In this document: positions 1 to 5,202 of the stretch, one piece after another
Numbering within the stretch: position 1 is the stretch's first letter
How the letters are laid out: the number at the start of each line of letters is the position of its first letter
Assembly: GCA_017381835.1 (NCBI GenBank)
Contig: JAFOBK010000206.1
Location: forward strand, 1 to 5,202
DNA: 5,202 nt
Reading direction: 5' to 3'
Source: Oscillospiraceae bacterium
GTDB lineage: Bacteria; Bacillota_A; Clostridia; Oscillospirales; Oscillospiraceae
The notes under the pieces: generated by a model
What the model was told of the DNA's origin: nothing
The model's input: the letters and a program-made list of their open reading frames with translations, nothing else
The model's database searches: none
Translations under genes and position numbers: made by a program

Positions 1-753
1 ACCGTGGATGCACAGAGCAACGAAGGGACGGTTCTTCTTGACAACTTCCAGGATGTCGGAGAACTTGATGTCGTCAGCCTTGACATCTTCACCAACAGAC
101 GTACGCTCCTCGGTGAAGGAGTAATGCAGGAAGCAGATAATAAAGCCAACCACGGCGCAGACAACACCGGCGATGGTGTAGCCGATGGACTCTCTGTCGC
201 CGAACATACCGACAACAACGAGGCCTGCCAGGCCGGGGATCATATTACCGATCATGGAGCCGACGCCGCGGGCAGAGGACAGAGAAGCACGCTCGGAGTC
301 ATTGGTGGACATAGCGGACAGAAGGGAACCCATGGGGATATTGAACATGGTGTAAGCTGCTTCGTACAGAATCTTGCACGAGAACAGCACGACAACCAGA
401 GCAATGCCGTCAAAGAAGGTGGGAACAGTCCACAGAGCGATGGAAGTCACAGCCAGCAGGGGGGTTGCACGCAGCAGCCAGGGGCGGAACTTACCGCGCT
501 TGTCATGCTTTCTTGCGAAAGCCTTGTCCATCAGTGCGCCCATCATGGGGTCATTGATAGCGTCCCAAACGGTCCAGATAATTACCAGAGTACCCAGCAG
601 AGTGGGATCTACACCCAGTGCATTGGTGCAGTACATGGTGAACAGACTGCCCATCAGGGCGAAGGTCATGCATCCACCCCAGTCGCCGAACATATAACCA
701 AACCAATGCTTGGTGGTCAGGCCGGTCTTAGGGGCTTTTACTTTTTTAGCCAT
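1..753 (-). CDS. GPH-family sugar:cation symporter (MelB/UidB-like), N-terminal part, cut by window edge
   Basis: This is a membrane carrier of the glycoside-pentoside-hexuronide family, which takes up sugars or glycosides with Na+ or H+. The minus-strand frame is open from ATG at 753-751 to base 1 (251 residues); the family is usually about 450-500, so roughly the second half lies outside. The start is supported by GGAGG at 762-766. Visible family marks are WDAINDPMMG at residues 63-72 (D64 and D68 correspond to the cation-site acidic pair of MelB helix II), the cytoplasmic loop DKRGKFRPW at 84-92, and NIPMGSLLSAMSTND at 138-152 followed by SERASLSSAR. Six hydrophobic segments are seen, at about 24-45, 50-70, 93-111, 114-134, 160-182 and 190-210. 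It is divergent from an AraC-type gene, which suggests substrate-induced control. The substrate cannot be read from the sequence. Arg codons are mostly CGT/CGC, as in glgC, suggesting strong expression when induced. Confidence 0.93.
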   Translation of the reverse strand, partial: MAKKVKAPKTGLTTKHWFGYMFGDWGGCMTFALMGSLFTMYCTNALGVDPTLLGTLVIIWTVWDAINDPMMGALMDKAFARKHDKRGKFRPWLLRATPLLAVTSIALWTVPTFFDGIALVVVLFSCKILYEAAYTMFNIPMGSLLSAMSTNDSERASLSSARGVGSMIGNMIPGLAGLVVVGMFGDRESIGYTIAGVVCAVVGFIICFLHYSFTEERTSVGEDVKADDIKFSDILEVVKKNRPFVALCIHG

Positions 754-796
754 TATAATTGCCTCCATTGTAGTTTTTCCGGGATCCCTTTGCAAA

Positions 797-810
797 TGAG
801 CCCGATTTCA
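797..810 (-). promoter_or_regulatory. cre-like site (CcpA carbon catabolite control)
   Basis: The minus strand reads TGAAATCGGGCTCA, which matches 13 of 14 positions of the Gram-positive cre consensus TGWNANCGNTNWCA; the other strand also matches 13 of 14. It lies a few bases downstream of the predicted transporter start point (about 816), between the promoter and the gene. Bound CcpA represses transcription from this kind of position. It abuts the first TTTGCAAAT copy, sharing one base. This fits glucose repression of an alternative-sugar transporter. A single site with an imperfect right half could still be chance. Confidence 0.45.
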
Positions 811-822
811 TGAGCTTATCAT

Positions 823-852
823 ATCATACACTATTTGCAAATTAAATTGCAA
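823..852 (-). promoter_or_regulatory. Predicted sigma-A promoter of the GPH transporter
   Basis: The minus strand has TTGCAA (852-847) and TATGAT (828-823) with an 18-base spacer, predicting a start near 816 and a leader of about 60 bases. A second TATGAT overlaps at 823-818 and could be used with a weaker -35. Repeat copy 3 covers the -35, copy 2 sits in the spacer and copy 4 lies 21 bases upstream. This would suit an AraC-type activator touching the -35 region. Confidence 0.5.
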
Positions 853-867
853 ATAACAGAATAAAGA

Positions 868-895
868 TTGCAAATCTGATGATATTTGTTATAAT
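868..895 (+). promoter_or_regulatory. Predicted sigma-A promoter of the AraC-type regulator and downstream genes
   Basis: TTGCAA (868-873) and a perfect TATAAT (890-895) are separated by 16 bases, predicting a start at about 902. The -35 lies inside the fourth TTGCAAAT repeat, so a protein bound there would probably also control the regulator itself (autoregulation, inferred). It is back to back with the transporter promoter; the two -35 hexamers are only 15 bases apart. Confidence 0.55.
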
Positions 896-909
896 AAAAG
901 AAAAATGTT

Positions 910-1869
910 GTGAAAAGATGTGAACTACCAGTGAAATTATCTATCATTCGTGATATTTCCAAGCGATTTTCACCGCCCACGACCCCGGAAGAGCTGCATT
1001 CGATCCAGCAGATTTTGCGGGAAGAGGGCATTGATTTCCTGAATTTCTATCAGGAGCTGGAGATGTCAGACCCCTATGTGGAGACCCACCGGGATGTGAG
1101 CTTTTCCAATGCCCAACTTTCCCTTCACAGCCACACCTTCTATGAACTGCTCTACTGCATCAATGACTGTGGAGCGGAATATCTGGTGGGCGCAGATCGC
1201 TATCGTCTGCAAAAAGGAGATATTGTCTTCGTGCCGCCGGGCACCAGCCACAGACCGCTTTTGCCGGAGAATATGGCAGAACCCTATCAGCGGTATGTGC
1301 TGTGGCTCAGCCAGGAATTTATGGAGCTGTTTGCAGAGAAATTTGCGGCGGAGGATCAAAAAATACCCTATAGTGCGTTGCTTAGAACCAGTAATACAAA
1401 ATGGGAATTGCTGGGCGGTTATTTTCGAAGGGGTGTTTGGGAAGCGGAGCACCAGGCGCCCGGCTGGCAGGCGGCGGTTTTTGGCAATACCATCACCTTG
1501 CTGACGCTGATGGGCCGCAGCATTCAGGAACGGACGGCATCGGTGCTAAAGGCAGAAAAACCGGATCTTCTCAATGAGGTGCTGTCTTATATTGAGCTGC
1601 ATCTGAATGAGAAGATCACATTGGAAGAAACGGCCAAGCATTTTTATGTAAGCGTCAGCACCATCACCCAGCTGTTCCGGCAGAAAATGGGCACCAGCTT
1701 CTATCGCTGCGTGACCCAGCGGCGGCTGATCGCGGCAAAGGTGCGGATCGGAGATGGAGAAAGCCTGGAGGATGTGAGCCGGGCTGTGGGTTTTTCCGAT
1801 TATTCCTCCTTCTACCGGGCCTTTAAAAAGGAATACGGTATCACCCCAAGACAGTACACACAGTTGTAA
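910..1869 (+). CDS. AraC-family transcriptional regulator with N-terminal cupin sensor
   Basis: This is a DNA-binding regulator, probably sugar-responsive. The N-terminal half carries a cupin-type AraC ligand-binding domain from about residue 60, with HSHTFYE at 73-79 and GDIVFVPPGTSH at 103-114. The C-terminal 100 residues, from about 221, form the paired helix-turn-helix domain. HTH1 includes ITLEETAKHFYVS, and HTH2 contains the family signature VGFSDYSSFYRAFKKEYGITP near the end. The 319-residue length is normal for the family. The start is uncertain. GTG at 910 would leave only about 8 bases of leader from the predicted transcript start and has no clear ribosome site. GTG at 931 gives a 312-residue protein. 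ATG at 1063 follows AGGAG but removes 51 residues that look like a normal pre-cupin helix. The gene diverges from the sugar symporter, its likely target, and ends 14 bases before the ATPase gene. Confidence 0.9.
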   Translation: MKRCELPVKLSIIRDISKRFSPPTTPEELHSIQQILREEGIDFLNFYQELEMSDPYVETHRDVSFSNAQLSLHSHTFYELLYCINDCGAEYLVGADRYRLQKGDIVFVPPGTSHRPLLPENMAEPYQRYVLWLSQEFMELFAEKFAAEDQKIPYSALLRTSNTKWELLGGYFRRGVWEAEHQAPGWQAAVFGNTITLLTLMGRSIQERTASVLKAEKPDLLNEVLSYIELHLNEKITLEETAKHFYVSVSTITQLFRQKMGTSFYRCVTQRRLIAAKVRIGDGESLEDVSRAVGFSDYSSFYRAFKKEYGITPRQYTQL

Positions 1870-1883
1870 GAAAGGAAAATTCT

Positions 1884-2786
1884 ATGAACCTCAACGAACT
1901 GAAACAGAAAATGGACGAAGCCCGTTATATATATGATGATACCCTGGCAACGGTGCTGACAGTTGCCCTGCAGCTGGGCAGACCCCTTCTCATCGAAGGT
2001 GCCGCCGGCGTGGGCAAGACAGAGATCGCTAAGGTGATGGCATCCGCCCTGGACCGCGACCTGGTCAGACTCCAGTGCTATGAAGGCCTGGACGAGAGCA
2101 AGGCCCTCTACGAGTGGAACTATCAGAAGCAGCTGTTAAGCATCCAGGTGAATCAGAATGCCCAGGATAAGGATGCTCTGACCAAATCCCTCTTTAGCGA
2201 TGAATATCTGCTGGAGCGTCCTCTTTTGCAGTCCATCCGCGCGGAAAAGCCGGTGGTACTGCTGATCGATGAAATCGACAAGGCCGACGAGGAATTCGAG
2301 GCATTTCTTCTGGAGCTTTTGTCCGATATGCAGGTGTCCATTCCCGAGGTGGGTACCATCAAGGCCAATACCATTCCCTTTGTGGTGCTGACCTCCAATC
2401 GGGCCCGACCTCTTTCCGAAGCTCTCCGCCGCCGTTGCGCTTACCTTTATATCCAGTATCCCAATATGGAGAAGGAACTGGCCATCTTAAGAGCTAAGCT
2501 TCCCCATGTGGATGACCGGCTCTGCGCCCAGGTGGCGCTGGCGGTGCATAACATCAGAGAGAATGAGGCCATTCTGAAGAAGCCCTCCATTGCAGAGACC
2601 CTGGATTGGGCTGCTGCCCTGGATGCCCTGGGCATCCGGGAGCTGACCCCCGATGCTCTGCGGCAGACCGCCGGATTCCTGCTGAAAAATCAGGAGGATT
2701 TGGAAGTACTGGAGCAGGAGGACCTTTCTGAGCATAGCCATAGCTGCAGCTGCGGCGGCCACTGCGGAGGACATCATCATGGCTGA
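1884..2786 (+). CDS. MoxR/CoxD-type AAA+ ATPase with His/Cys-rich C-terminal tail
   Basis: This is an ATP-driven chaperone-type ATPase of the MoxR group; members pair with a VWA protein to remodel or mature a partner enzyme. The Walker A motif is GAAGVGKT (39-46), Walker B is VVLLIDEID (124-132), and sensor 1 is Asn172 in LTSNRAR. The arginine-finger region is ALRRRC (180-185), followed by the helical lid to about residue 270. The length of 300 is close to CoxD of aerobic CO dehydrogenase clusters. ATG at 1884 is preceded by AAAGGA at 1871-1876. Residues 284-299 form an unusual tail with six His and three Cys, which could bind Zn, Ni or Cu (inferred). The gene starts 14 bases after the AraC-type gene and overlaps the VWA gene by 8 bases, indicating one transcript. 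Its client protein is unknown; no molybdenum hydroxylase is in view. Confidence 0.92.
   Translation: MNLNELKQKMDEARYIYDDTLATVLTVALQLGRPLLIEGAAGVGKTEIAKVMASALDRDLVRLQCYEGLDESKALYEWNYQKQLLSIQVNQNAQDKDALTKSLFSDEYLLERPLLQSIRAEKPVVLLIDEIDKADEEFEAFLLELLSDMQVSIPEVGTIKANTIPFVVLTSNRARPLSEALRRRCAYLYIQYPNMEKELAILRAKLPHVDDRLCAQVALAVHNIRENEAILKKPSIAETLDWAAALDALGIRELTPDALRQTAGFLLKNQEDLEVLEQEDLSEHSHSCSCGGHCGGHHHG
2766..2781 (+). promoter_or_regulatory. Ribosome binding site and start codon of the VWA gene embedded in the ATPase tail codons
   Basis: GGAGG at 2766-2770 lies 8 bases before ATG 2779-2781. The same bases encode Gly-Gly and the end of the His run of the upstream ATPase, whose TGA stop is at 2784-2786. 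The 8-base overlap implies translational coupling and hence near-equal production of the two partners. It also means part of the Gly/His tail sequence is constrained by the initiation signal. Confidence 0.75.
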
Positions 2787-4059
2787 TCCCGGTGTCTACC
2801 TGGAAAAGCTGTCGGCGTTTTCCAGAATGCTGCGGCTGGAAGGCCTGCCGGTTTCTCCGAAAGAGACAGCAGATGCCTGCCAGATTCTCATCGGCCTGGG
2901 GTTTGAGGATCGGCAAACCGTAAAAACCGCCCTGCGGACGGTGTTTGCCAAATCCCGGGAGGAGCAGCGGATTTTTGACCGTACCTTTGACGGCTTTTTC
3001 CTATCGGAGGAGGCCATGAAGGCCCAGGCAAAGGAACATGCCCTGGAAGAAAGAAAAATGGAACAGGCCCGACAGCAGGCAAAGGAAGAACTGCAGCTGA
3101 ACGGCCAGCCTATGGATTTCACCGATGAACAGCGGGAAGTTTACGCGACCATGCCCGATGAAAATAAGGAGAAGCTCCGCAATTTCATGAACAGGTTTCG
3201 GGACAATGCGGAGCGCAATCCTGATCTTTACAGTAACTTCATTCACTCGGTATTTGCCAAATCCATTTTGGAGCAGCAGCTGAAGATCGAGGATGCGGGC
3301 CTGGGCTGTGCGGATATGGATCCGGATATGGGCCTTCTCTTTCGGGATATCTCCCAGTTTCAGGATAAGGAGATCCCCAAAGCCATCGCCATTATTCAGA
3401 AGATCTCCCAGCAGATCAACGCGGAGCTTAGCGTCCAGCGCCGAAACCGGGGTCACAGCGGGCAGCTGGACTTCCGCCGTACCATCCGCAAGGGCCTGGA
3501 GACCGGCGGCAGCTTCTATAAGCTCAAATATAAGAAAAAACGCCAGCATAAGCGCCATCTGGTGCTTTTGTGTGATGTTTCCGGCTCCATGGTACAGTTT
3601 TCTGAGTTTGTGCTGCGCTTCATTTTATCCATGAACAATGTGTCGGATGCTTCCCGGTGCTTCCTTTTCTCTGAGGAAATGTGTGAAGCCGATGCCTTCA
3701 GCCTGCAGAATATGGACTCTTTCCGGGATTATGTCCGGGAAACCGGCATTTTCGGCAAAGGCACTAACCTGGGCAGAGCACTGGCTGAGCTTTGCAAAAT
3801 GAAGCCGGCGGCGCTGAATGCGTCTACTACCCTCTTGATTCTGTCCGATGCCCAAACCGTGGACAGAGAATCTGCGGTTGCGGCTCTTCTGGAAGCAAAA
3901 CGGCTGGCAGGGCAGGTGCTGTGGCTGAATCCTTTGGCCGAAAGTCACTGGAAGCATCAGAAGAGCAGCCAGATTATGGCATCGATTTGCACAATGGTAT
4001 CGTGCAACACCTTAAATGCGCTGAGCAATGCCTGCAAACGGCTGATAAGAAACGGATGA
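2779..4059 (+). CDS. CoxE-type VWA-domain protein, MoxR partner
   Basis: This is a von Willebrand factor A protein of the CoxE group, expected to act in the cytosol with the adjacent ATPase as adaptor to a client. No signal peptide or membrane segment is seen. The N-terminal 80 residues are helical and resemble a CoxE start. Residues 80-108 are rich in Lys, Glu and Gln and probably coiled-coil. The CoxE hallmark LDFRRTIRKGLETGG spans 230-244. A basic stretch at 250-259 precedes the VWA core. The metal-ion-dependent adhesion site is complete: DVSGS (266-270), Thr329 in GKGTN and Asp357 in LILSDAQT. LWLNPL at 381-386 is typical of CoxE C-termini. The length of 426 is normal to slightly long. 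In CO dehydrogenase clusters CoxD and CoxE help build the metal site; the client here is unknown. An AraC-type regulator upstream instead of a metalloenzyme is unexpected. Confidence 0.9.
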   Translation: MADPGVYLEKLSAFSRMLRLEGLPVSPKETADACQILIGLGFEDRQTVKTALRTVFAKSREEQRIFDRTFDGFFLSEEAMKAQAKEHALEERKMEQARQQAKEELQLNGQPMDFTDEQREVYATMPDENKEKLRNFMNRFRDNAERNPDLYSNFIHSVFAKSILEQQLKIEDAGLGCADMDPDMGLLFRDISQFQDKEIPKAIAIIQKISQQINAELSVQRRNRGHSGQLDFRRTIRKGLETGGSFYKLKYKKKRQHKRHLVLLCDVSGSMVQFSEFVLRFILSMNNVSDASRCFLFSEEMCEADAFSLQNMDSFRDYVRETGIFGKGTNLGRALAELCKMKPAALNASTTLLILSDAQTVDRESAVAALLEAKRLAGQVLWLNPLAESHWKHQKSSQIMASICTMVSCNTLNALSNACKRLIRNG

Positions 4060-4082
4060 AACCGATATCAATCCTGGGATTG

Positions 4083-4102
4083 GGCAAGATTGCCATATTT
4101 TT
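4083..4102 (+). terminator. Weak terminator candidate after the VWA gene
   Basis: GGCA (4083-4086) and TGCC (4091-4094) can form a short 4-base-pair stem with loop AGAT, followed by ATATTTTT. A second short inverted repeat, CAATCC/GGATTG, lies at 4069-4082. Both stems are short, so this is only a possible termination point between the VWA gene and glgC. Confidence 0.25.
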
Positions 4103-4128
4103 GGAAAAATAAGGTACGGTTTGCACAA

Positions 4129-4156
4129 TTGAAATTCCTTGTGGATGTGATAAAAT
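4129..4156 (+). promoter_or_regulatory. Predicted promoter of glgC with extended -10
   Basis: TTGAAA (4129-4134) and TAAAAT (4151-4156) have a 16-base spacer. A TG dinucleotide one base upstream of the -10 (4148-4149) makes it an extended -10. A start near 4163 would give a leader of about 110 bases before glgC. That leader contains ACTTATG twice (4219-4225, 4227-4233), a 22-codon open frame at 4187-4255 without a good ribosome site, and no riboswitch that I recognise. Confidence 0.5.
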
Positions 4157-4272
4157 TAACATATCGTGGATAAGTGTCTGCAGTGAATGACGGAGGATCT
4201 GCGGGCCACGGTTTTACCACTTATGTACTTATGCAAAGGTATCCGTCGATATTAAGAAAAAGGAGCATCATC

Positions 4273-5202
4273 ATGGCAAAAGAAATTGTTGCTATGCTGC
4301 TGGCTGGCGGTCAGGGTTCCAGACTTTATGCACTGACCCAGAACTTGGCAAAGCCCGCAGTACCCTTCGGAGGCAAGTATCGTATTATCGACTTTCCTCT
4401 TAGCAACTGTGTGAATTCCGGTATTGACACAGTTGGTATTCTGACTCAGTATCAGCCTGTTGTACTGAATGAGTACATCGGCAACGGTCAGCCCTGGGAT
4501 CTGGACCGTCTGTACGGCGGCGTTCATGTCCTGCCTCCTTATCAGAAGGCAACCGGCTCCGACTGGTTCAAGGGCACCGCAAACGCTATCTATCAGCACA
4601 TTTCCTTTATCGATCGTTACGATCCTGAATATGTTATTATTCTGTCCGGTGACCAGATCTGCAAGCAGGACTACCGTGAGTTCCTGAACTTCCACAAGGA
4701 AAAGAACGCAGACTTCTCTGTTGCTGTTATGGAAGTACCCTGGGAAGAAGCATCCCGCTTCGGCCTGATGGTCACTGACGAGAACGCACAGATCACCGAG
4801 TTCCAGGAAAAGCCCAAGAATCCCAAGTCCAACCTGGCATCCATGGGTAACTATATCTTCAAGTGGAGCATCCTGCGTAAGTACCTGATCGAGGACGAGC
4901 TGGATCCCAATTCCGACAATGACTTCGGTAAGAACATCATTCCGAACCTGCTGAAGGACGGCTGCAAGATGTTTGCACACCGCTTCGACGGTTACTGGAA
5001 GGACGTTGGTACCATTCCCTCCCTGTGGGAAGCCAACATGGAAGTTCTGGATCCCGAAAACAGCGGTATCGACCTGTTCGATGCAAACTGGAAGATCTAC
5101 AGCCGCAACAGCGGTATGACCGCACACAAGATCTCCGGCGGTGCTGTGGTTGAGAACTCCATGATTACTGACGGCTGCCGTGTTGACGGTACCGTTAAGC
5201 AC
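4273..5202 (+). CDS. glgC: Glucose-1-phosphate adenylyltransferase (ADP-glucose pyrophosphorylase), N-terminal part
   Basis: The enzyme makes ADP-glucose from ATP and glucose 1-phosphate, the committed step of bacterial glycogen synthesis in the cytosol. ATG at 4273 follows AAAGGAG (4259-4265) at 7 bases. The 310 codons run to the window edge; the full protein is usually about 380-430 residues. The nucleotidyltransferase domain shows AGGQGSRL (11-18), [20 protein letters not shown] (26-45), GTANAIYQ (101-108), SGDQI (125-129, with the metal/catalytic Asp127), the glucose-1-phosphate site FQEKP (177-181) and YWKDVGT (241-247). From about 287 the hexapeptide turns of the C-terminal beta-helix begin ([11 protein letters not shown]). 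Synonymous codons are strongly biased (CGT/CGC, CTG, AAG), suggesting high expression. In Clostridia glgD often follows, but that would lie outside the window. It probably has its own promoter and is not functionally tied to the upstream ATPase-VWA genes. Confidence 0.97.
   Translation, partial: MAKEIVAMLLAGGQGSRLYALTQNLAKPAVPFGGKYRIIDFPLSNCVNSGIDTVGILTQYQPVVLNEYIGNGQPWDLDRLYGGVHVLPPYQKATGSDWFKGTANAIYQHISFIDRYDPEYVIILSGDQICKQDYREFLNFHKEKNADFSVAVMEVPWEEASRFGLMVTDENAQITEFQEKPKNPKSNLASMGNYIFKWSILRKYLIEDELDPNSDNDFGKNIIPNLLKDGCKMFAHRFDGYWKDVGTIPSLWEANMEVLDPENSGIDLFDANWKIYSRNSGMTAHKISGGAVVENSMITDGCRVDGTVKH

Larger units (their letters stand above)
789..875. repeat. Four TTGCAAAT repeats in the divergent control region (candidate regulator operators)
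   Basis: The octamer TTGCAAAT begins at 790, 835, 847 and 868, all in the same orientation. Copy 2 extends to the perfect palindrome ATTTGCAAAT (833-842), and copy 1 reads TTTGCAAAT (789-797). Copies 3 and 4 are exactly 21 bases apart, about two helical turns, which is a spacing typical of AraC-family half-sites. Copies 2 and 4 are 33 bases apart, about three turns. Copies 3 and 4 also contain the predicted TTGCAA -35 hexamers of the two divergent promoters, so part of the conservation could come from promoter function. Binding by the adjacent AraC-type protein is inferred. Confidence 0.6.

Noticed and set aside
781..788. GGGATCCC palindrome in the transporter leader
   Set aside because: It has no loop for a hairpin and no second copy. 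It is too short to call an operator or terminator.
4..813. 269-codon open frame on the plus strand
   Set aside because: It is antisense to the transporter, whose minus-strand frame has clear GPH motifs, a good ribosome site and a biased codon pattern. The antisense product is low-complexity and resembles no family; it exists because the transporter avoids certain codons.
3001..3558. 185-codon minus-strand open frame inside the VWA gene
   Set aside because: It is a shadow of a well-supported CoxE-type gene, with no ribosome site or recognisable domain.
3790..3798. CTTTGCAAA inside the VWA gene, resembling the operator octamer
   Set aside because: It is explained by Leu-Cys-Lys codons, is followed by AA rather than T, and is isolated from any promoter.
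4140..4173. Two DnaA-box-like sequences (TGTGGATGT, CGTGGATAA) near the glgC promoter
   Set aside because: Each has at least one mismatch, only two are present, and there is no replication gene or AT-rich unwinding region nearby; probably chance.
4252..5202. 316-codon open frame on the minus strand
   Set aside because: It is antisense to glgC, which carries every expected motif in the plus frame. Strong codon bias in glgC leaves the opposite strand free of stops.

Overview
The window looks like chromosomal DNA of a Gram-positive anaerobe of the class Clostridia, probably a gut Oscillospiraceae/Ruminococcaceae-type organism. This is inferred from the style of the GlgC and AraC-type proteins, the strong GGAGG/AAAGGAG ribosome binding sites, the CcpA-type cre-like site and the moderate GC content with AT-rich promoters. 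No species can be named from the sequence alone. There are no RNA genes, CRISPR arrays or insertion sequences.

Layout. (a) 1-753, minus strand: the N-terminal 251 residues of a GPH-family (melibiose permease type) sugar:cation symporter, cut by the left window edge. (b) 754-909: a compact divergent control region. It has predicted back-to-back promoters, four copies of TTGCAAAT and a near-consensus cre site just downstream of the transporter promoter. (c) 910-4059, plus strand: a tight three-gene run. It comprises an AraC-family regulator with an N-terminal cupin, a MoxR/CoxD-type AAA+ ATPase with a His/Cys-rich C-terminal tail, and a CoxE-type VWA protein with an intact MIDAS. The gaps are 14 bases and then an 8-base overlap. 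(d) 4060-4272: an intergenic region with a weak terminator candidate and a predicted extended -10 promoter. (e) 4273-5202, plus strand: the first 310 residues of glgC (ADP-glucose synthesis), cut by the right edge.

How the parts may work together. The AraC-type protein is the obvious candidate regulator of the divergent sugar transporter, with glucose repression added through the cre-like site. The less expected part is that the regulator appears to share a transcript with a CoxD/CoxE-like chaperone pair. In the best-studied case, aerobic CO dehydrogenase, such a pair matures a metalloenzyme, but no candidate metalloenzyme lies in this window. glgC probably starts a separate glycogen operon.

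The best leads for something undescribed are the orphan MoxR-VWA pair with its potential metal-binding tail, and the repeat array that appears to overlap both divergent promoters.
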